Shown here: piece after piece, positions 34,492-43,477 of the stretch | Layout: the number at the start of each line of letters is the position of its first letter | Numbering within the stretch: position 1 is the first letter of the stretch | From: Rhodococcus sp. Leaf278 | GTDB taxonomy: Bacteria > Actinomycetota > Actinomycetes > Mycobacteriales > Mycobacteriaceae | NCBI RefSeq assembly: GCF_001426085.1 | Contig: NZ_LMRR01000018.1 | Location: 1,295 to 46,988, forward strand | DNA: 45,694 nt | Reading direction: 5' to 3' | Notes under the pieces: model-generated | The model's database searches: none | What the model saw: the letters and a program-made list of their open reading frames with translations, nothing else | What the model was told of the DNA's origin: nothing | Program-made: the position numbers and the translations under genes

Positions 34492-36704
34492 GTGGATTCA
34501 ACGTGACCAAGAATCCGACGACGCCCGAAGACACCGTCGCAGCCCCGTCCGACAACGATCTCGAACTCATCGCAGCGGGTCGGCACTACAACCCGCATTC
34601 CGTTCTCGGTGCCCATCCGGTTCCCGGCGGAACGGCCATCCGAGCCCTCAAGCCCGACGCCGAGAAGGTCGTCGCGCGGGTCGGCGGTGTCGACCACGAG
34701 CTGACTCACGTCGCGCACGGGGTCTTCTCGGCGCTGCTGCCGTTCGAGGACCTGATCGACTATCGGCTCGTCGTGACGTGGCCCGGTGGGCACGTCTCCG
34801 AATCGGCCGACGGCTACCGGTTCCTCCCCACCCTCGGTGAGCTCGATCTGCACCTGTTCGGTGAGGGTCGGCACGAGCGGCTGTGGGACATCCTCGGCGC
34901 ACATCAGCAGTCGTACGCGACACCGGACGGTCCAGTGGTCGGGACCTCGTTCGCAGTGTGGGCCCCGGCAGCGCAGGGTGTGACACTCGTCGGTGATTTC
35001 GACGGCTGGACCGGCCGCAGCTGGCCCATGCGGGTATTGGGCTCGACCGGTGTGTGGGAGCTGTTCGTGCCCGACATCGCGCCGGGTGCGCTGTACAAGT
35101 TCCGTGTGAACGGTGCCGACGGTTCGGTCAAGGACAAGGCCGACCCGATGGCCTTCGCCACCGAGGTTCCGCCGTCGACCGCATCGGTCGTCACCGCGTC
35201 GTCGTACACGTGGAACGACGAGAAGTGGCTCGACACCAGGGCCGGCATCGAGCCGACACAGGCACCGATGAGTGTCTACGAGATCCACCTGGCGTCGTGG
35301 CGACCGGGCCTCGGATACCGCGAACTGGCCGAGCAACTGGCCGAGTACATCACCGAAACAGGCTTCACCCACGTCGAGCTTCTCCCAGTCGCCGAGCACC
35401 CCTTCGGCGGGTCGTGGGGCTACCAGGTGACGTCCTACTACGCACCCACATCACGGTTCGGCAGCCCCGACGACTTCCGCTACTTCGTCGACCACCTGCA
35501 CAGCGCGGGAATCGGCGTCATCGTCGACTGGGTGCCTGCCCACTTCCCCAAAGACGAATGGGCCCTGGCCCGCTTCGACGGCGGCCCGCTCTACGAACAC
35601 GGCGACCCTCAGCGTGGAGAGCAACTCGACTGGGGCACACTGGTTTTCGATTTCGGTCGCCGAGAGGTACGCAACTTCCTGGTCGCGAACGCGCTGTACT
35701 GGATCGACGAGTTCCACATCGACGGCCTCCGCGTCGACGCCGTTGCATCGATGTTGTACCTGGATTACTCACGCCCCGAGGGCGGTTGGTCTCCGAACAT
35801 CTACGGCGGCCGGGAGAACCTCGAGGCCGTCACGTTCCTGCAGGAGATGAACGCGACGGTGCACAAGAAGCACCGCGGCGTCGTCACCGTGGCCGAGGAA
35901 TCGACGGCGTGGCCCGGTGTCACCCGCCCGACGAACGTCGGCGGACTGGGCTTCAACATGAAGTGGAACATGGGCTGGATGCACGACACCCTGGGCTTCT
36001 TGGGGCGTGATCCGATCCATCGCAGCTACCACCATCACGAGATCACCTTCTCTCTCGTCTATGCGTGGAGTGAGAACTACCTGCTCCCGATCAGCCACGA
36101 CGAGGTGGTGCACGGCAAGGGAACACTGTGGACTCGGATGCCTGGTGACGACTACACCAAGGCAGCAGGGCTGCGCGGAATGCTCGCCTACATGTGGGCG
36201 CACCCGGGCAAGCAACTGCTGTTCATGGGCCAGGAGTTCGGCCAGACCCGTGAGTGGTCCGAGGAACGCGGCCTCGATTGGTACCAGATCGACGAGGAGC
36301 CGCTGCACAATGGCGTCAAATCCCTTGTCTCCGATCTGAACTCGACGTACAAGTCGCATCCGGCACTGTGGACGCTCGACACCTCGCCGAGCGGGTACTC
36401 GTGGATCGACGCGAACGACACCGAGAACAACGTGCTGAGCTTTCTGCGGTACGGGTCCGACGGTTCGGTCATCGCGTGTATTTTCAACTTCTCCGGTTCG
36501 GAGCACGGCAGCTATCGTGTGGGACTACCGGAACCCGGCCGTTGGATCGAGATCCTGAACACCGATGCAACGGAATACGGCGGCTCCGGAATGGGCAACC
36601 TGGGTGAAGTGACAGCAACATCGCACTCGTGGCACGGTCGACCGGCGTCAGGCCAGGTTGCACTTCCCGCCAACGGGGCGATCTGGATAAAACTGGAGCG
36701 ATAG
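34488..36704 (+). CDS. glgB: 1,4-alpha-glucan branching enzyme GlgB
   Basis: 738 aa GH13_9 enzyme making alpha-1,6 branches in glycogen. It has an extra N-terminal CBM48 domain ([20 protein letters not shown]) before the usual one ([20 protein letters not shown]), then the barrel. Catalytic Asp417 in [14 protein letters not shown] and Glu470 in [15 protein letters not shown] are intact; the His-rich [12 protein letters not shown] is also typical. The start chosen overlaps the glgE stop (GTGA); another GTG five codons on has a better Shine-Dalgarno and is equally possible. Together with GlgE it builds branched glucan from maltose-1-phosphate. Confidence 0.95.
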   Translation: MSGFNVTKNPTTPEDTVAAPSDNDLELIAAGRHYNPHSVLGAHPVPGGTAIRALKPDAEKVVARVGGVDHELTHVAHGVFSALLPFEDLIDYRLVVTWPGGHVSESADGYRFLPTLGELDLHLFGEGRHERLWDILGAHQQSYATPDGPVVGTSFAVWAPAAQGVTLVGDFDGWTGRSWPMRVLGSTGVWELFVPDIAPGALYKFRVNGADGSVKDKADPMAFATEVPPSTASVVTASSYTWNDEKWLDTRAGIEPTQAPMSVYEIHLASWRPGLGYRELAEQLAEYITETGFTHVELLPVAEHPFGGSWGYQVTSYYAPTSRFGSPDDFRYFVDHLHSAGIGVIVDWVPAHFPKDEWALARFDGGPLYEHGDPQRGEQLDWGTLVFDFGRREVRNFLVANALYWIDEFHIDGLRVDAVASMLYLDYSRPEGGWSPNIYGGRENLEAVTFLQEMNATVHKKHRGVVTVAEESTAWPGVTRPTNVGGLGFNMKWNMGWMHDTLGFLGRDPIHRSYHHHEITFSLVYAWSENYLLPISHDEVVHGKGTLWTRMPGDDYTKAAGLRGMLAYMWAHPGKQLLFMGQEFGQTREWSEERGLDWYQIDEEPLHNGVKSLVSDLNSTYKSHPALWTLDTSPSGYSWIDANDTENNVLSFLRYGSDGSVIACIFNFSGSEHGSYRVGLPEPGRWIEILNTDATEYGGSGMGNLGEVTATSHSWHGRPASGQVALPANGAIWIKLER

Positions 36705-38153
36705 ATGAGTGGCGGCCGCACACCCCGACTACTGGCCGCGGCCGCCACTGCAGGGCTCTTCCTCCTCGCCTCGTGCGCGCAGTCCGTCGGCGGCAACGCC
36801 GTATCCATCTACGAGAACCCGTTCACCGTCGCCGGACTGCCGGTCACGAGTGGACCGAGCGGGCCGCGTCCGGGCGTCCCAGATTCCACGATCGAGGTCG
36901 AGAACGCCGAGGGCACCGACTCCGACATCCTCGCCACCAACGCGATCGACGACATTCAGCAGTTCTGGGCCGAGCAGTATCCAGCCCTCTTCAAGGGTTC
37001 GTTCACGCCGATCTCGAAAGTCGTCTCGTGGGACGCCTCGGAAGACGAGGGATCCGGCGTCAGGTTCTGCGGAGACCGAACCGGCGGAATTCCCAACGCC
37101 GCCTACTGCACGCGCGACGACTCGATCGGGTGGGATCGCACCATTCTGCTTCCTGCTCTGGTCGACGCATTCGGACCGATGTCGGTGGTGATGGTGATCG
37201 CTCACGAATACGGTCACGCCATTCAGAATCAATCGGGACTCGTCGGTGACGACACGCCGACCATCGTCGCCGAGCAACAGGCCGACTGTTTCGCCGGCGC
37301 GTTCATTCGCCATGTCGCAGAGGGCGATTCGCCGCACTTCACCATCAACACCTCCGACGGTCTCAACGGCGTTCTCGCCGCGACCGTCGCGGTGCGCGAT
37401 GTGGACCCCAACGATCCGGAGTCGGTGCACGGCTCCGCCTTCGAGCGGGTGACGGCTGTACAGATCGGCTTCACCGATGGTGCGGCCGCCTGCACGAGCA
37501 TCGACGAGGCCGAAATCGATTCGCGTCGAGCATCGTTGCCGCAGAAGTTCAGCGACCCCGACGACTCCGGCGAGCTCCCGGTCACCGAGGACTCTCTCGG
37601 GTTGTTCACTCAATCCTTCGAGAAAGTACTGCCGGTAGCCGATCCGCCAGAAGTCGACTACTCCGGTTCGGACGTCGGATGCTCCGATGCCGAAACCACC
37701 GCGCCGGTGTCGTACTGCCCGTCGTCGAACACCATCGGGGTCGACGTCGAGGACCTGGCCGAAGTGGGCCAGCCCGAGACCCCGCAGCGGGGAGACATCC
37801 TGCCGCTCAACGTCTCCGGTGATTACAGCGCCTACGTGCTGTTCGCGTCGCGGTACACGCTCGCGGTGCAGAAGGAAGCAGGTCAGACTCTCGACGACCC
37901 GCAGACCGCTCTGCGTTCGGCGTGCCTCTCGGGCGTCATCACCTCGGCGATGAGCGCCGAAAGCGGTGACACCGGTCTCGACATCGTGCTCTCCCCCGGC
38001 GATCTCGACGAAGCCGTGTCCGGTCTACTGAGCGACGGCTTGGCGGCCAGCGACGTCAACGGAACGACGCTGCCGTCCGGATTCTCCCGAGTCGACGCCT
38101 TCCGCTCGGGAGTTCTCGGCGGCAAGCAGCTGTGCGACTCGCGCTACAGCTGA
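36705..38153 (+). CDS. Lipoprotein zinc metallopeptidase
   Basis: 482 aa. The signal peptide ends in a lipobox LLAS-C with Cys24, so the protein is probably lipid-anchored outside the membrane. HEYGHAIQNQSG (about residues 166-177) is an HExxH zinc motif, and VAEQQADCFAGAF about 20 residues later supplies the third ligand, matching the neutral zinc metallopeptidase family (YpfJ-like). Several pairs of cysteines suggest disulfides. The ATG is immediately after the glgB stop (TAG-ATG), so the gene is coupled to glgE-glgB. Substrate unknown; the neighbours do not explain it. Confidence 0.85.
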   Translation: MSGGRTPRLLAAAATAGLFLLASCAQSVGGNAVSIYENPFTVAGLPVTSGPSGPRPGVPDSTIEVENAEGTDSDILATNAIDDIQQFWAEQYPALFKGSFTPISKVVSWDASEDEGSGVRFCGDRTGGIPNAAYCTRDDSIGWDRTILLPALVDAFGPMSVVMVIAHEYGHAIQNQSGLVGDDTPTIVAEQQADCFAGAFIRHVAEGDSPHFTINTSDGLNGVLAATVAVRDVDPNDPESVHGSAFERVTAVQIGFTDGAAACTSIDEAEIDSRRASLPQKFSDPDDSGELPVTEDSLGLFTQSFEKVLPVADPPEVDYSGSDVGCSDAETTAPVSYCPSSNTIGVDVEDLAEVGQPETPQRGDILPLNVSGDYSAYVLFASRYTLAVQKEAGQTLDDPQTALRSACLSGVITSAMSAESGDTGLDIVLSPGDLDEAVSGLLSDGLAASDVNGTTLPSGFSRVDAFRSGVLGGKQLCDSRYS

Positions 38154-38158
38154 GGAAT

Positions 38159-39103
38159 TCAGTACAGAGCGGACGCGAGCTTGCGCCGGGCGGACACCAC
38201 CAGTGGGTCGGCCGCGTCGAACAGCTCGAACAATTCGAGCAACCGGGTGCGCAGTGCAGTCCGGTCGTCGCCCGCACTGATCTTGATGCCGTCGATCAAC
38301 CGAGCAAATGCTTCCTCCGGCTGCTGAGCAGCCATTTCCGCGTCTGCAGCCTCGATACGGGCCTGGACGTTGGCTGGGTCTGCATCAGCGGTCTCGATGG
38401 CGTCCGGTGCTACGTTTTGCACCCGAGCCAGGAACTTGACCTGACGCAGCGCCGCGACGGCATCGGTGTTCTTCGGTTCGGCCTCGATGATCGCCTGGTA
38501 CGCAGCCGCCGCCTTGTCGAAGTCGCCCTCGTCGATGGCTTCCTCGGCGGCGACGATTCTGGGGTCTTCGATCTCGGGTTCCGGTTCCGCAGCAGCTGCC
38601 CCGGGAGGCCCGGTGAGCTTTCCCGCAGTCGCCTGCTCGACGGCCTGAAGCCACTGACGCAGCTGCTCGTCCGACTGCGTTCCCTGAAAGTCGGCCAGCG
38701 GCTGACCGGCTGCAACGGCGACCACGGTGGGAATGGCCTGCACACCGAACGCCTGCGCGATCTGCGGATTGGAATCGACGTCGACGCGGGCCAGCACCCA
38801 CGCGCCGCCGGCCTCGACGGCCAATTGACCGAGCTGTCGTGTCAACGCCTGCGATTGGGGGGATCGGGCCGAACCGAGATCGACGATAACCGGGACCTGA
38901 GTCGACCGTTGCAGCACCTCGGCCTCGAACGACGCCGCGGTCACATCCACGATAGGTGCCAGTCCCCCGGCGTCACCGACGGGCTCGGCCGCGGGAGCAG
39001 GTGCCGGACGGTCCTTGAGAACGGACAGGTCGACAGCACCGGCAATCGAGGCGGGGACGGTAGCTGACGGGCGGACGGGAGGACGGGAACCGGGTCGAGT
39101 CAC
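38159..39103 (-). CDS. Thioredoxin-like/TPR co-chaperone, CnoX-like
   Basis: 314 aa. Residues ~60-165 form a thioredoxin fold (VIVDLGSARSPQSQALTRQL ... VDVDSNPQIAQAFGVQAIPT), but the CxxC is replaced by Ser-x-x-Ser, so it cannot do disulfide exchange in the usual way. The rest is TPR-like helical repeats (EAIDEGDFDKAAAAYQAIIE). This combination matches CnoX/YbbN, a holdase that hands clients to GroEL or DnaK. Corresponds to Rv1324 by position. Stops 6 nt from the convergent metallopeptidase gene. Confidence 0.87.
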   Translation of the reverse strand: MTRPGSRPPVRPSATVPASIAGAVDLSVLKDRPAPAPAAEPVGDAGGLAPIVDVTAASFEAEVLQRSTQVPVIVDLGSARSPQSQALTRQLGQLAVEAGGAWVLARVDVDSNPQIAQAFGVQAIPTVVAVAAGQPLADFQGTQSDEQLRQWLQAVEQATAGKLTGPPGAAAAEPEPEIEDPRIVAAEEAIDEGDFDKAAAAYQAIIEAEPKNTDAVAALRQVKFLARVQNVAPDAIETADADPANVQARIEAADAEMAAQQPEEAFARLIDGIKISAGDDRTALRTRLLELFELFDAADPLVVSARRKLASALY

Positions 39104-39150
39104 GTCCTACAGTTTGTCACTAACGCGAAGTGTCATCCACTTGCGGGCAG

Positions 39151-39513
39151 TCAGGACAGCACCTTCGCGTCGGGTACCGGCCGGCCCGTGCTGAGCTCGG
39201 CCAGGCGTCCGGTGCGCGCGGCCCAGATCTCGAAGATCACCGTGCCGAACGGCGGGAACGCTGCGACGAGCGCCAGCAACGTTGCCTTGACGTCCCACTT
39301 CAACTTCACTGCCGTCAACACCGCGATGACCAGGTACACGACGAACACGCCGCCGTGAATAGGCCCGAAGATCTTCACGCCGATTTCGTTGCCATCGGCG
39401 GGAATGTACTTGAAGGCCATTCCGATCAGCAGTCCCAGCCAGGTGAACGCTTCGAGCACAGCAATGAAACGGAAACGTGTGGCCGTGCTGCTCAGGTTGA
39501 AGAAGTTGGTCAT
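39151..39513 (-). CDS. DUF3817 membrane protein (second copy)
   Basis: 120 aa from MTNFFNLSSTATRFRFIAVL. Three membrane helices: FIAVLEAFTWLGLLIGMAFK, IFGPIHGGVFVVYLVIAVLT, and ATLLALVAAFPPFGTVIFEI. GPIHG and PPFGTVIFE are DUF3817 hallmarks. An ATG three codons earlier is the alternative start; the longer open frame upstream overlaps the thiolase and is not used. Function unknown. Confidence 0.83.
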   Translation of the reverse strand: MTNFFNLSSTATRFRFIAVLEAFTWLGLLIGMAFKYIPADGNEIGVKIFGPIHGGVFVVYLVIAVLTAVKLKWDVKATLLALVAAFPPFGTVIFEIWAARTGRLAELSTGRPVPDAKVLS

Positions 39514-39589
39514 GCCAGCCATTGTGCCCGGTTTGCTACGACAGAACGTAGTGGCTCTGGTCTCATTCCCGACCAGAGCCACCGCTCCC

Positions 39590-40780
39590 CTACTGCTTCG
39601 GTACTCGAACGATGAGGGCGTCGCCCTGTCCACCGCCGCCGCACAGTGCGGCTGCGCCGACTCCGCCGCCGCGTCGCTGCAGCTCGAGTGCCAAGTGCAA
39701 GGCGATACGGGCACCGGACATGCCGAGCGGGTGTCCGATCGAGATTGCGCCACCGTTGACGTTCACGATCTCCGGATCGATCCCGAGCTCGCGTGTCGAA
39801 GCAATTCCGACCGCCGCGAACGCCTCGTTGATCTCGACGACGTCGAGATCCTTCGGGTCGATGCCGTCCTTCTCGCACGCCTTGGCGATGGCGCGGGCCG
39901 GCTGCGACTGCAGCGTGGAATCGGGGCCGGCCACCACTCCATGCGCGCCGATCTCGGCGAGCCAGGTCAAACCGAGCGACTCGGCCTTGTCCTTGCTCAT
40001 CACCACGACGGCGGCAGCACCATCGGAGATCTGCGACGCCGATCCCGCGGTGACGGTTCCGGCCTTGTCGAATGCGGGGCGCAGCTTGCCGAGGGAATCG
40101 ACGGTGGTGTCGGCGCGGATGCCTTCGTCTTCGGTGACCTGGATCGGATCGCCCTTGCGTTGCGGGACCGATACTGGAACCACTTCGTTGTCGAACACGC
40201 CGTTCTTCCACGCGGCGGCGGCTTTCTGATGCGACGCGGCAGCGAAGGTGTCCTGCTCTTCGCGGCTGATGGCCTCGGAACTCTGGTTGCGCTGTTCGGT
40301 CAGTGCGCCCATGGCCTGATCGGTGAAGATGTCGTAGAGACCGTCGTACGCGAGGTGGTCGCGCATGGTGACATCGCCGTACTTGAATCCGGCGCGCGAC
40401 TTCTCGAGCATGTGTGGAGCCTGGGTCATCGATTCCTGGCCACCGGCGACGACGATCTCGAATTCACCGGCGCGAATGAGTTGATCGGCCAGCGCGATGG
40501 CGTCGACTCCGGACAGGCACACTTTGTTGATCGTCAGTGCAGGCACGGTCATCGGGATCCCGGCAGCAACGGCTGCCTGGCGGGCCGGGATCTGGCCGGC
40601 ACCGGCGGTGAGAACCTGGCCCATGATGACGTAGTCGACCTGATCCGGAGCAACACCGGCCTTCTCGAGGGCACCCTTGATGGCGATCCCGCCGAGGTCC
40701 GATCCCGAGAAGTCCTTGAGTGCGCCCGAGAAGCGCCCGACGGGCGTACGAGCGCCGGCAACGATGACTGTTGTGGTCAC
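39590..40780 (-). CDS. fadA4: Acetyl-CoA C-acetyltransferase (thiolase)
   Basis: 396 aa. Condenses two acetyl-CoA or thiolyses acetoacetyl-CoA. Nucleophile Cys88 lies in [13 protein letters not shown], His in [11 protein letters not shown] (~352), and the second Cys in [15 protein letters not shown] (~380). GGAGG is 6 nt before the GTG, a good start. In mycobacteria the gene at this place is fadA4 (Rv1323, remembered), which I use only as a positional name. It is divergent from the epimerase; together they serve acyl-CoA and propionate metabolism. Confidence 0.92.
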   Translation of the reverse strand: MTTTVIVAGARTPVGRFSGALKDFSGSDLGGIAIKGALEKAGVAPDQVDYVIMGQVLTAGAGQIPARQAAVAAGIPMTVPALTINKVCLSGVDAIALADQLIRAGEFEIVVAGGQESMTQAPHMLEKSRAGFKYGDVTMRDHLAYDGLYDIFTDQAMGALTEQRNQSSEAISREEQDTFAAASHQKAAAAWKNGVFDNEVVPVSVPQRKGDPIQVTEDEGIRADTTVDSLGKLRPAFDKAGTVTAGSASQISDGAAAVVVMSKDKAESLGLTWLAEIGAHGVVAGPDSTLQSQPARAIAKACEKDGIDPKDLDVVEINEAFAAVGIASTRELGIDPEIVNVNGGAISIGHPLGMSGARIALHLALELQRRGGGVGAAALCGGGGQGDALIVRVPKQ

Positions 40781-40890
40781 GATTTCCTCCGAAAGTGTGA
40801 AGACGGCCTTGTCGAGATCAACGCTCCGACGCCCCCTTCCGATACCGGCGGGCGGAGCACCGAAACGCAGCTGGCGCTAACGTCATGGCC

Positions 40891-41367
40891 ATGACCTCCA
40901 GTACGCAGTCTTTCACGGGAGCTCCGCTCCGCTCCGACCTGGTGACGGCAATCGACCACGTCGGGATCGCAGTGCCCGATCTCGACGCTGCCATCACTTG
41001 GTACACCGACCACCTCGGCATGATTGCCGTGCACGAGGAGGTCAACGAGGAACAGGGCGTCCGCGAGGCAATGCTCTCTTTCCCCGGTGCCGGAGAGAAG
41101 TCCGCTGCACTGCAGTTGCTCGCACCGATCGACGACTCCTCCACCATCGCCAAGTTCATCAGCCGCAACGGACCGGGACTACAGCAGTTGGCGTACCGCG
41201 TGACCGATATCGAGGAAATCTCGACCGAGTTGCGCGCCCGCGGCGTTCGGCTGTTGTACGACGCCCCGCGCCGGGGTACCGCCGATTCTCGGATCAACTT
41301 CGTCCATCCCAAGGACGCCGGTGGCGTGCTCATCGAACTCGTCGAACCGAACCCCGACGCGCACTGA
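40891..41367 (+). CDS. mce: Methylmalonyl-CoA epimerase
   Basis: 158 aa, VOC-fold metalloenzyme that epimerises (2S)/(2R)-methylmalonyl-CoA in propionate use. Metal ligands are visible: His in AIDHVGIAVPD, Gln/His in GPGLQQLAYRV, and Glu in GVLIELVEP; the family's HLGM motif follows. The ATG used is 7 nt after a TAACGT box; another ATG two codons upstream is in the same frame. It pairs with Rv1322A by gene order. Divergent from the thiolase with ~110 bp between. Confidence 0.9.
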   Translation: MTSSTQSFTGAPLRSDLVTAIDHVGIAVPDLDAAITWYTDHLGMIAVHEEVNEEQGVREAMLSFPGAGEKSAALQLLAPIDDSSTIAKFISRNGPGLQQLAYRVTDIEEISTELRARGVRLLYDAPRRGTADSRINFVHPKDAGGVLIELVEPNPDAH

Positions 41368-41426
41368 TCGAACTCTGTTCATCAGCCGTATGGCTCTCTA
41401 CTTGACTCACCGGTAAATTGACGGCC

Positions 41427-42377
41427 ATGGCTATCGATCATGAGCGCACTTCTACGGTGCAACTTCCCTTTTCCATCGTCCGGAAGGGGTTCGATCGCGA
41501 CGAAGTCACCAACTACTTCGAGCGGTTCGACGCCGAGCTCCGGCTGACGACCGCCGACCGTGATGCGGCCGCAGCTCAGGCTCGTGATCTGGCCAAGCAA
41601 CTCGACGACGCGCGTGACGAGATCGACGAGCTGCGCAAGGACATCGATCGCCTGTCGGTGCCGCCCACAACAGCGGAGGGCATGAGTGATCGCATCTCGC
41701 GCATGCTGCGGTTGGCCTCGGACGAGGCTTCAGAGGTACGCGCGAAGGCGCACTCGGAGTCCGAGGAAATGATTTCGGTTGCGCAGCAAGAAAGTGCGCG
41801 GCTGCGGGGACGGCACGAATCGCTGGTGGCAGAACTCGAAGAGCGCCGGACGGCACTCGAGACCGAGCACGAGCAGACGATGGCTCAGGCGCGCACCGAG
41901 GCAGCCCGCGTGGTCGAGGCCGCGCAGGCCGAGCGCGACAAGCTGGCCGCGGAATCCGAGGCCAAGCGCGCCGAGGTTCAGGAAGATTTCGAGATCACGA
42001 TGGCGGAGCGCCGTACCAAGGTGTTGTCGGCGCTCGAAGAACTCGAAGCGTCGAGCAAAGCCGATGCCGCTCGCCGCATCGAAGAGGCAACGACCGAGGC
42101 CGCTCGACGGCTTCAGTCCGCCAGCGAACAGGCCGAACGGCGGATCGCGCACTCCAAGGAACTGGCCGAGGAGTTGCGCGTGCTGCGCAGCCGAGTACTC
42201 GCTCAGCTGCTCGGAATCCGTGGCCAGCTCGATTCGGTTCCGGCCATGCTTGCGTCGGTCAACCGGGAGAGTGAACTGCTCGACAATCCCGACCCGACGG
42301 CAATTCTCAAGAAGGAAGAAGAAAAGGCAGCCGCAAAGGCCGAGAACGAGAAGGAATCGGCCGACTCGGCGTCCTGA
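41427..42377 (+). CDS. DivIVA-like coiled-coil protein
   Basis: 316 aa. The N-terminus carries a DivIVA-like motif: LPFSIVRKGFDRDEVTNYFE, the crossed-loop membrane-binding part. From ~45 to ~250 it is one long coiled coil rich in Glu, Arg, Ala (for example ARTEAARVVEAAQAERDKLA); the end is charged and disordered. Probably a polar or septal scaffold protein similar to, but not, Wag31; the related mycobacterial gene is near Rv1322. ATG is 7 nt after TAAATT; the nearby TTGACT is too close to be its -35. Confidence 0.8.
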   Translation: MAIDHERTSTVQLPFSIVRKGFDRDEVTNYFERFDAELRLTTADRDAAAAQARDLAKQLDDARDEIDELRKDIDRLSVPPTTAEGMSDRISRMLRLASDEASEVRAKAHSESEEMISVAQQESARLRGRHESLVAELEERRTALETEHEQTMAQARTEAARVVEAAQAERDKLAAESEAKRAEVQEDFEITMAERRTKVLSALEELEASSKADAARRIEEATTEAARRLQSASEQAERRIAHSKELAEELRVLRSRVLAQLLGIRGQLDSVPAMLASVNRESELLDNPDPTAILKKEEEKAAAKAENEKESADSAS

Positions 42378-42386
42378 CCCAGCAGT

Positions 42387-42436
42387 ACACGCGAGGCCTC
42401 CCCGTCAAGACCAACGACGGGTGAGGCCTCGCGTGT
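42387..42436. terminator. Bidirectional terminator
   Basis: Perfect 14-bp arms ACACGCGAGGCCTC / GAGGCCTCGCGTGT, with a second small stem (CCCGTC/GACGGG) inside the loop and TTTCT after it on the plus strand. It ends the DivIVA-like gene and overlaps the last codons of the convergent zinc-ribbon gene. Confidence 0.8.
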
Positions 42437-42722
42437 TTCTGCCGTTCCAACATCCGGTGTGCCAATGTCTGCGGTTGTCCGCGCCCCCGAAATCGTCCGA
42501 CGGCCACGCCACGATATGCGCGACGCCCGGCCGCACCTCGTGATCGCAGCCGGGGCAGCGATACGTTTTGACGGCCTTGGCACCCGGGACCATCCGAGAG
42601 GTGTACGTGTCACCATCCGGACCTACCTCGACTCGGTTGCCACTAAGTACCGAGTCGGTTGCCGGACCGAGATCACTCGGGCCGCTCCGATTCGGTCGGC
42701 GGGGTTGGTTACGACGAGGCAC
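42405..42722 (-). CDS. Small zinc-ribbon protein, 105 aa
   Basis: Begins VPRRNQPRRPNRSGPSDLG with a basic N-terminus; then KTYRCPGCDHEVRPGVAHIVAW with Cys-x2-Cys, and HWHTGCW which supplies His/Cys ligands, predicting one zinc site. The GTG is 6 nt after TACACT, a strong -10, so it is leaderless with its own promoter. It is 41 nt downstream of nucS on the same strand; relatives near nucS are annotated only as hypothetical or 'ATP/GTP-binding'. It could bind nucleic acid, but no function is known. Confidence 0.75.
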   Translation of the reverse strand: MPRRNQPRRPNRSGPSDLGPATDSVLSGNRVEVGPDGDTYTSRMVPGAKAVKTYRCPGCDHEVRPGVAHIVAWPSDDFGGADNRRHWHTGCWNGRNTRGLTRRWS

Positions 42723-42763
42723 ACGTCCAGTGTAGAGAACAGGCCGGTCAGTGCCGACAGTCG

Positions 42764-43435
42764 TCAGAAAAGCCGGAACTCGGTGCTGTCGGTTCCCCGT
42801 AGGACGTCGTAGTCGAGTGTGAGACAACGAATGCCGCGGTCGGTGGCCAACGTCTTCGCCTGGGGCTTGATGACCTGCGCAGCGAACACTCCGCTGACCG
42901 GAGCCAGCAGCGGATCACGATTGAGCAGTTCCAAATACCGAGTCAGCTGTTCGACGCCGTCGATTTCACCACGTCGCTTGATCTCTACGGCCACAGTTCC
43001 GCCATCGGCGTTGCGGCACAGCAGATCCACCGGGCCGATGGCCGTCATGTATTCGCGTCGTACAAGCGTGTAGCCGTCGCCCAAGGTGCTGACGTGCTCG
43101 GCCAGCAACTCCTGAAGATGGGCCTCCACACCGTCTTTCACCAGACCGGGGTCTATGCCGAGCTCGTGACTCGAGTCGAGCTCCACATCGTCGATCGTGA
43201 TGCGAAGCTCCTCGCCGGCCTTGTTGGTGACGACCCATTTGATCGTCTCGCCCTCGGTGGTCTCGACCGTCCAGCAGGGCGGAGACATCCAGTTGAGCGG
43301 CTTGTAGGCCCGGTCGTCGGCGTGCACACTGACCGATCCGTCGGACTTCACGAGCAACAGACGCCGAGCCGACGGGAGGTGTGCGGTGAGGCGGCCGACA
43401 TAGTCGACTTGGCAACGAGCAATAACTAAACGCAC
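42764..43435 (-). CDS. nucS: Mismatch-specific endonuclease NucS (EndoMS)
   Basis: 223 aa. Begins [20 protein letters not shown], almost identical to mycobacterial NucS. N-terminal dimerisation/DNA-binding domain to ~115, then the PD-(D/E)xK nuclease domain with Asp137 in [11 protein letters not shown] and Glu151-x-Lys153 in [20 protein letters not shown]. NucS cuts both strands at G-T, G-G and T-T mismatches and serves mismatch repair in actinobacteria, which lack MutS/MutL. The C-terminal EFRLF tail matches the beta-clamp binding peptide described for corynebacteria. The GTG is 7 nt after TTATGG. Divergent from the adenylate cyclase. Confidence 0.95.
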   Translation of the reverse strand: MRLVIARCQVDYVGRLTAHLPSARRLLLVKSDGSVSVHADDRAYKPLNWMSPPCWTVETTEGETIKWVVTNKAGEELRITIDDVELDSSHELGIDPGLVKDGVEAHLQELLAEHVSTLGDGYTLVRREYMTAIGPVDLLCRNADGGTVAVEIKRRGEIDGVEQLTRYLELLNRDPLLAPVSGVFAAQVIKPQAKTLATDRGIRCLTLDYDVLRGTDSTEFRLF

Positions 43436-43477
43436 TCGACCACCATAAGGCAGGCGCCCCGTTAGTCTGTGACGACC

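Noticed and set aside
41402..41419. TTGACT and TAAATT as a -35/-10 pair
   Set aside because: The spacer would be only 6 nt. TAAATT alone is kept as a possible -10.
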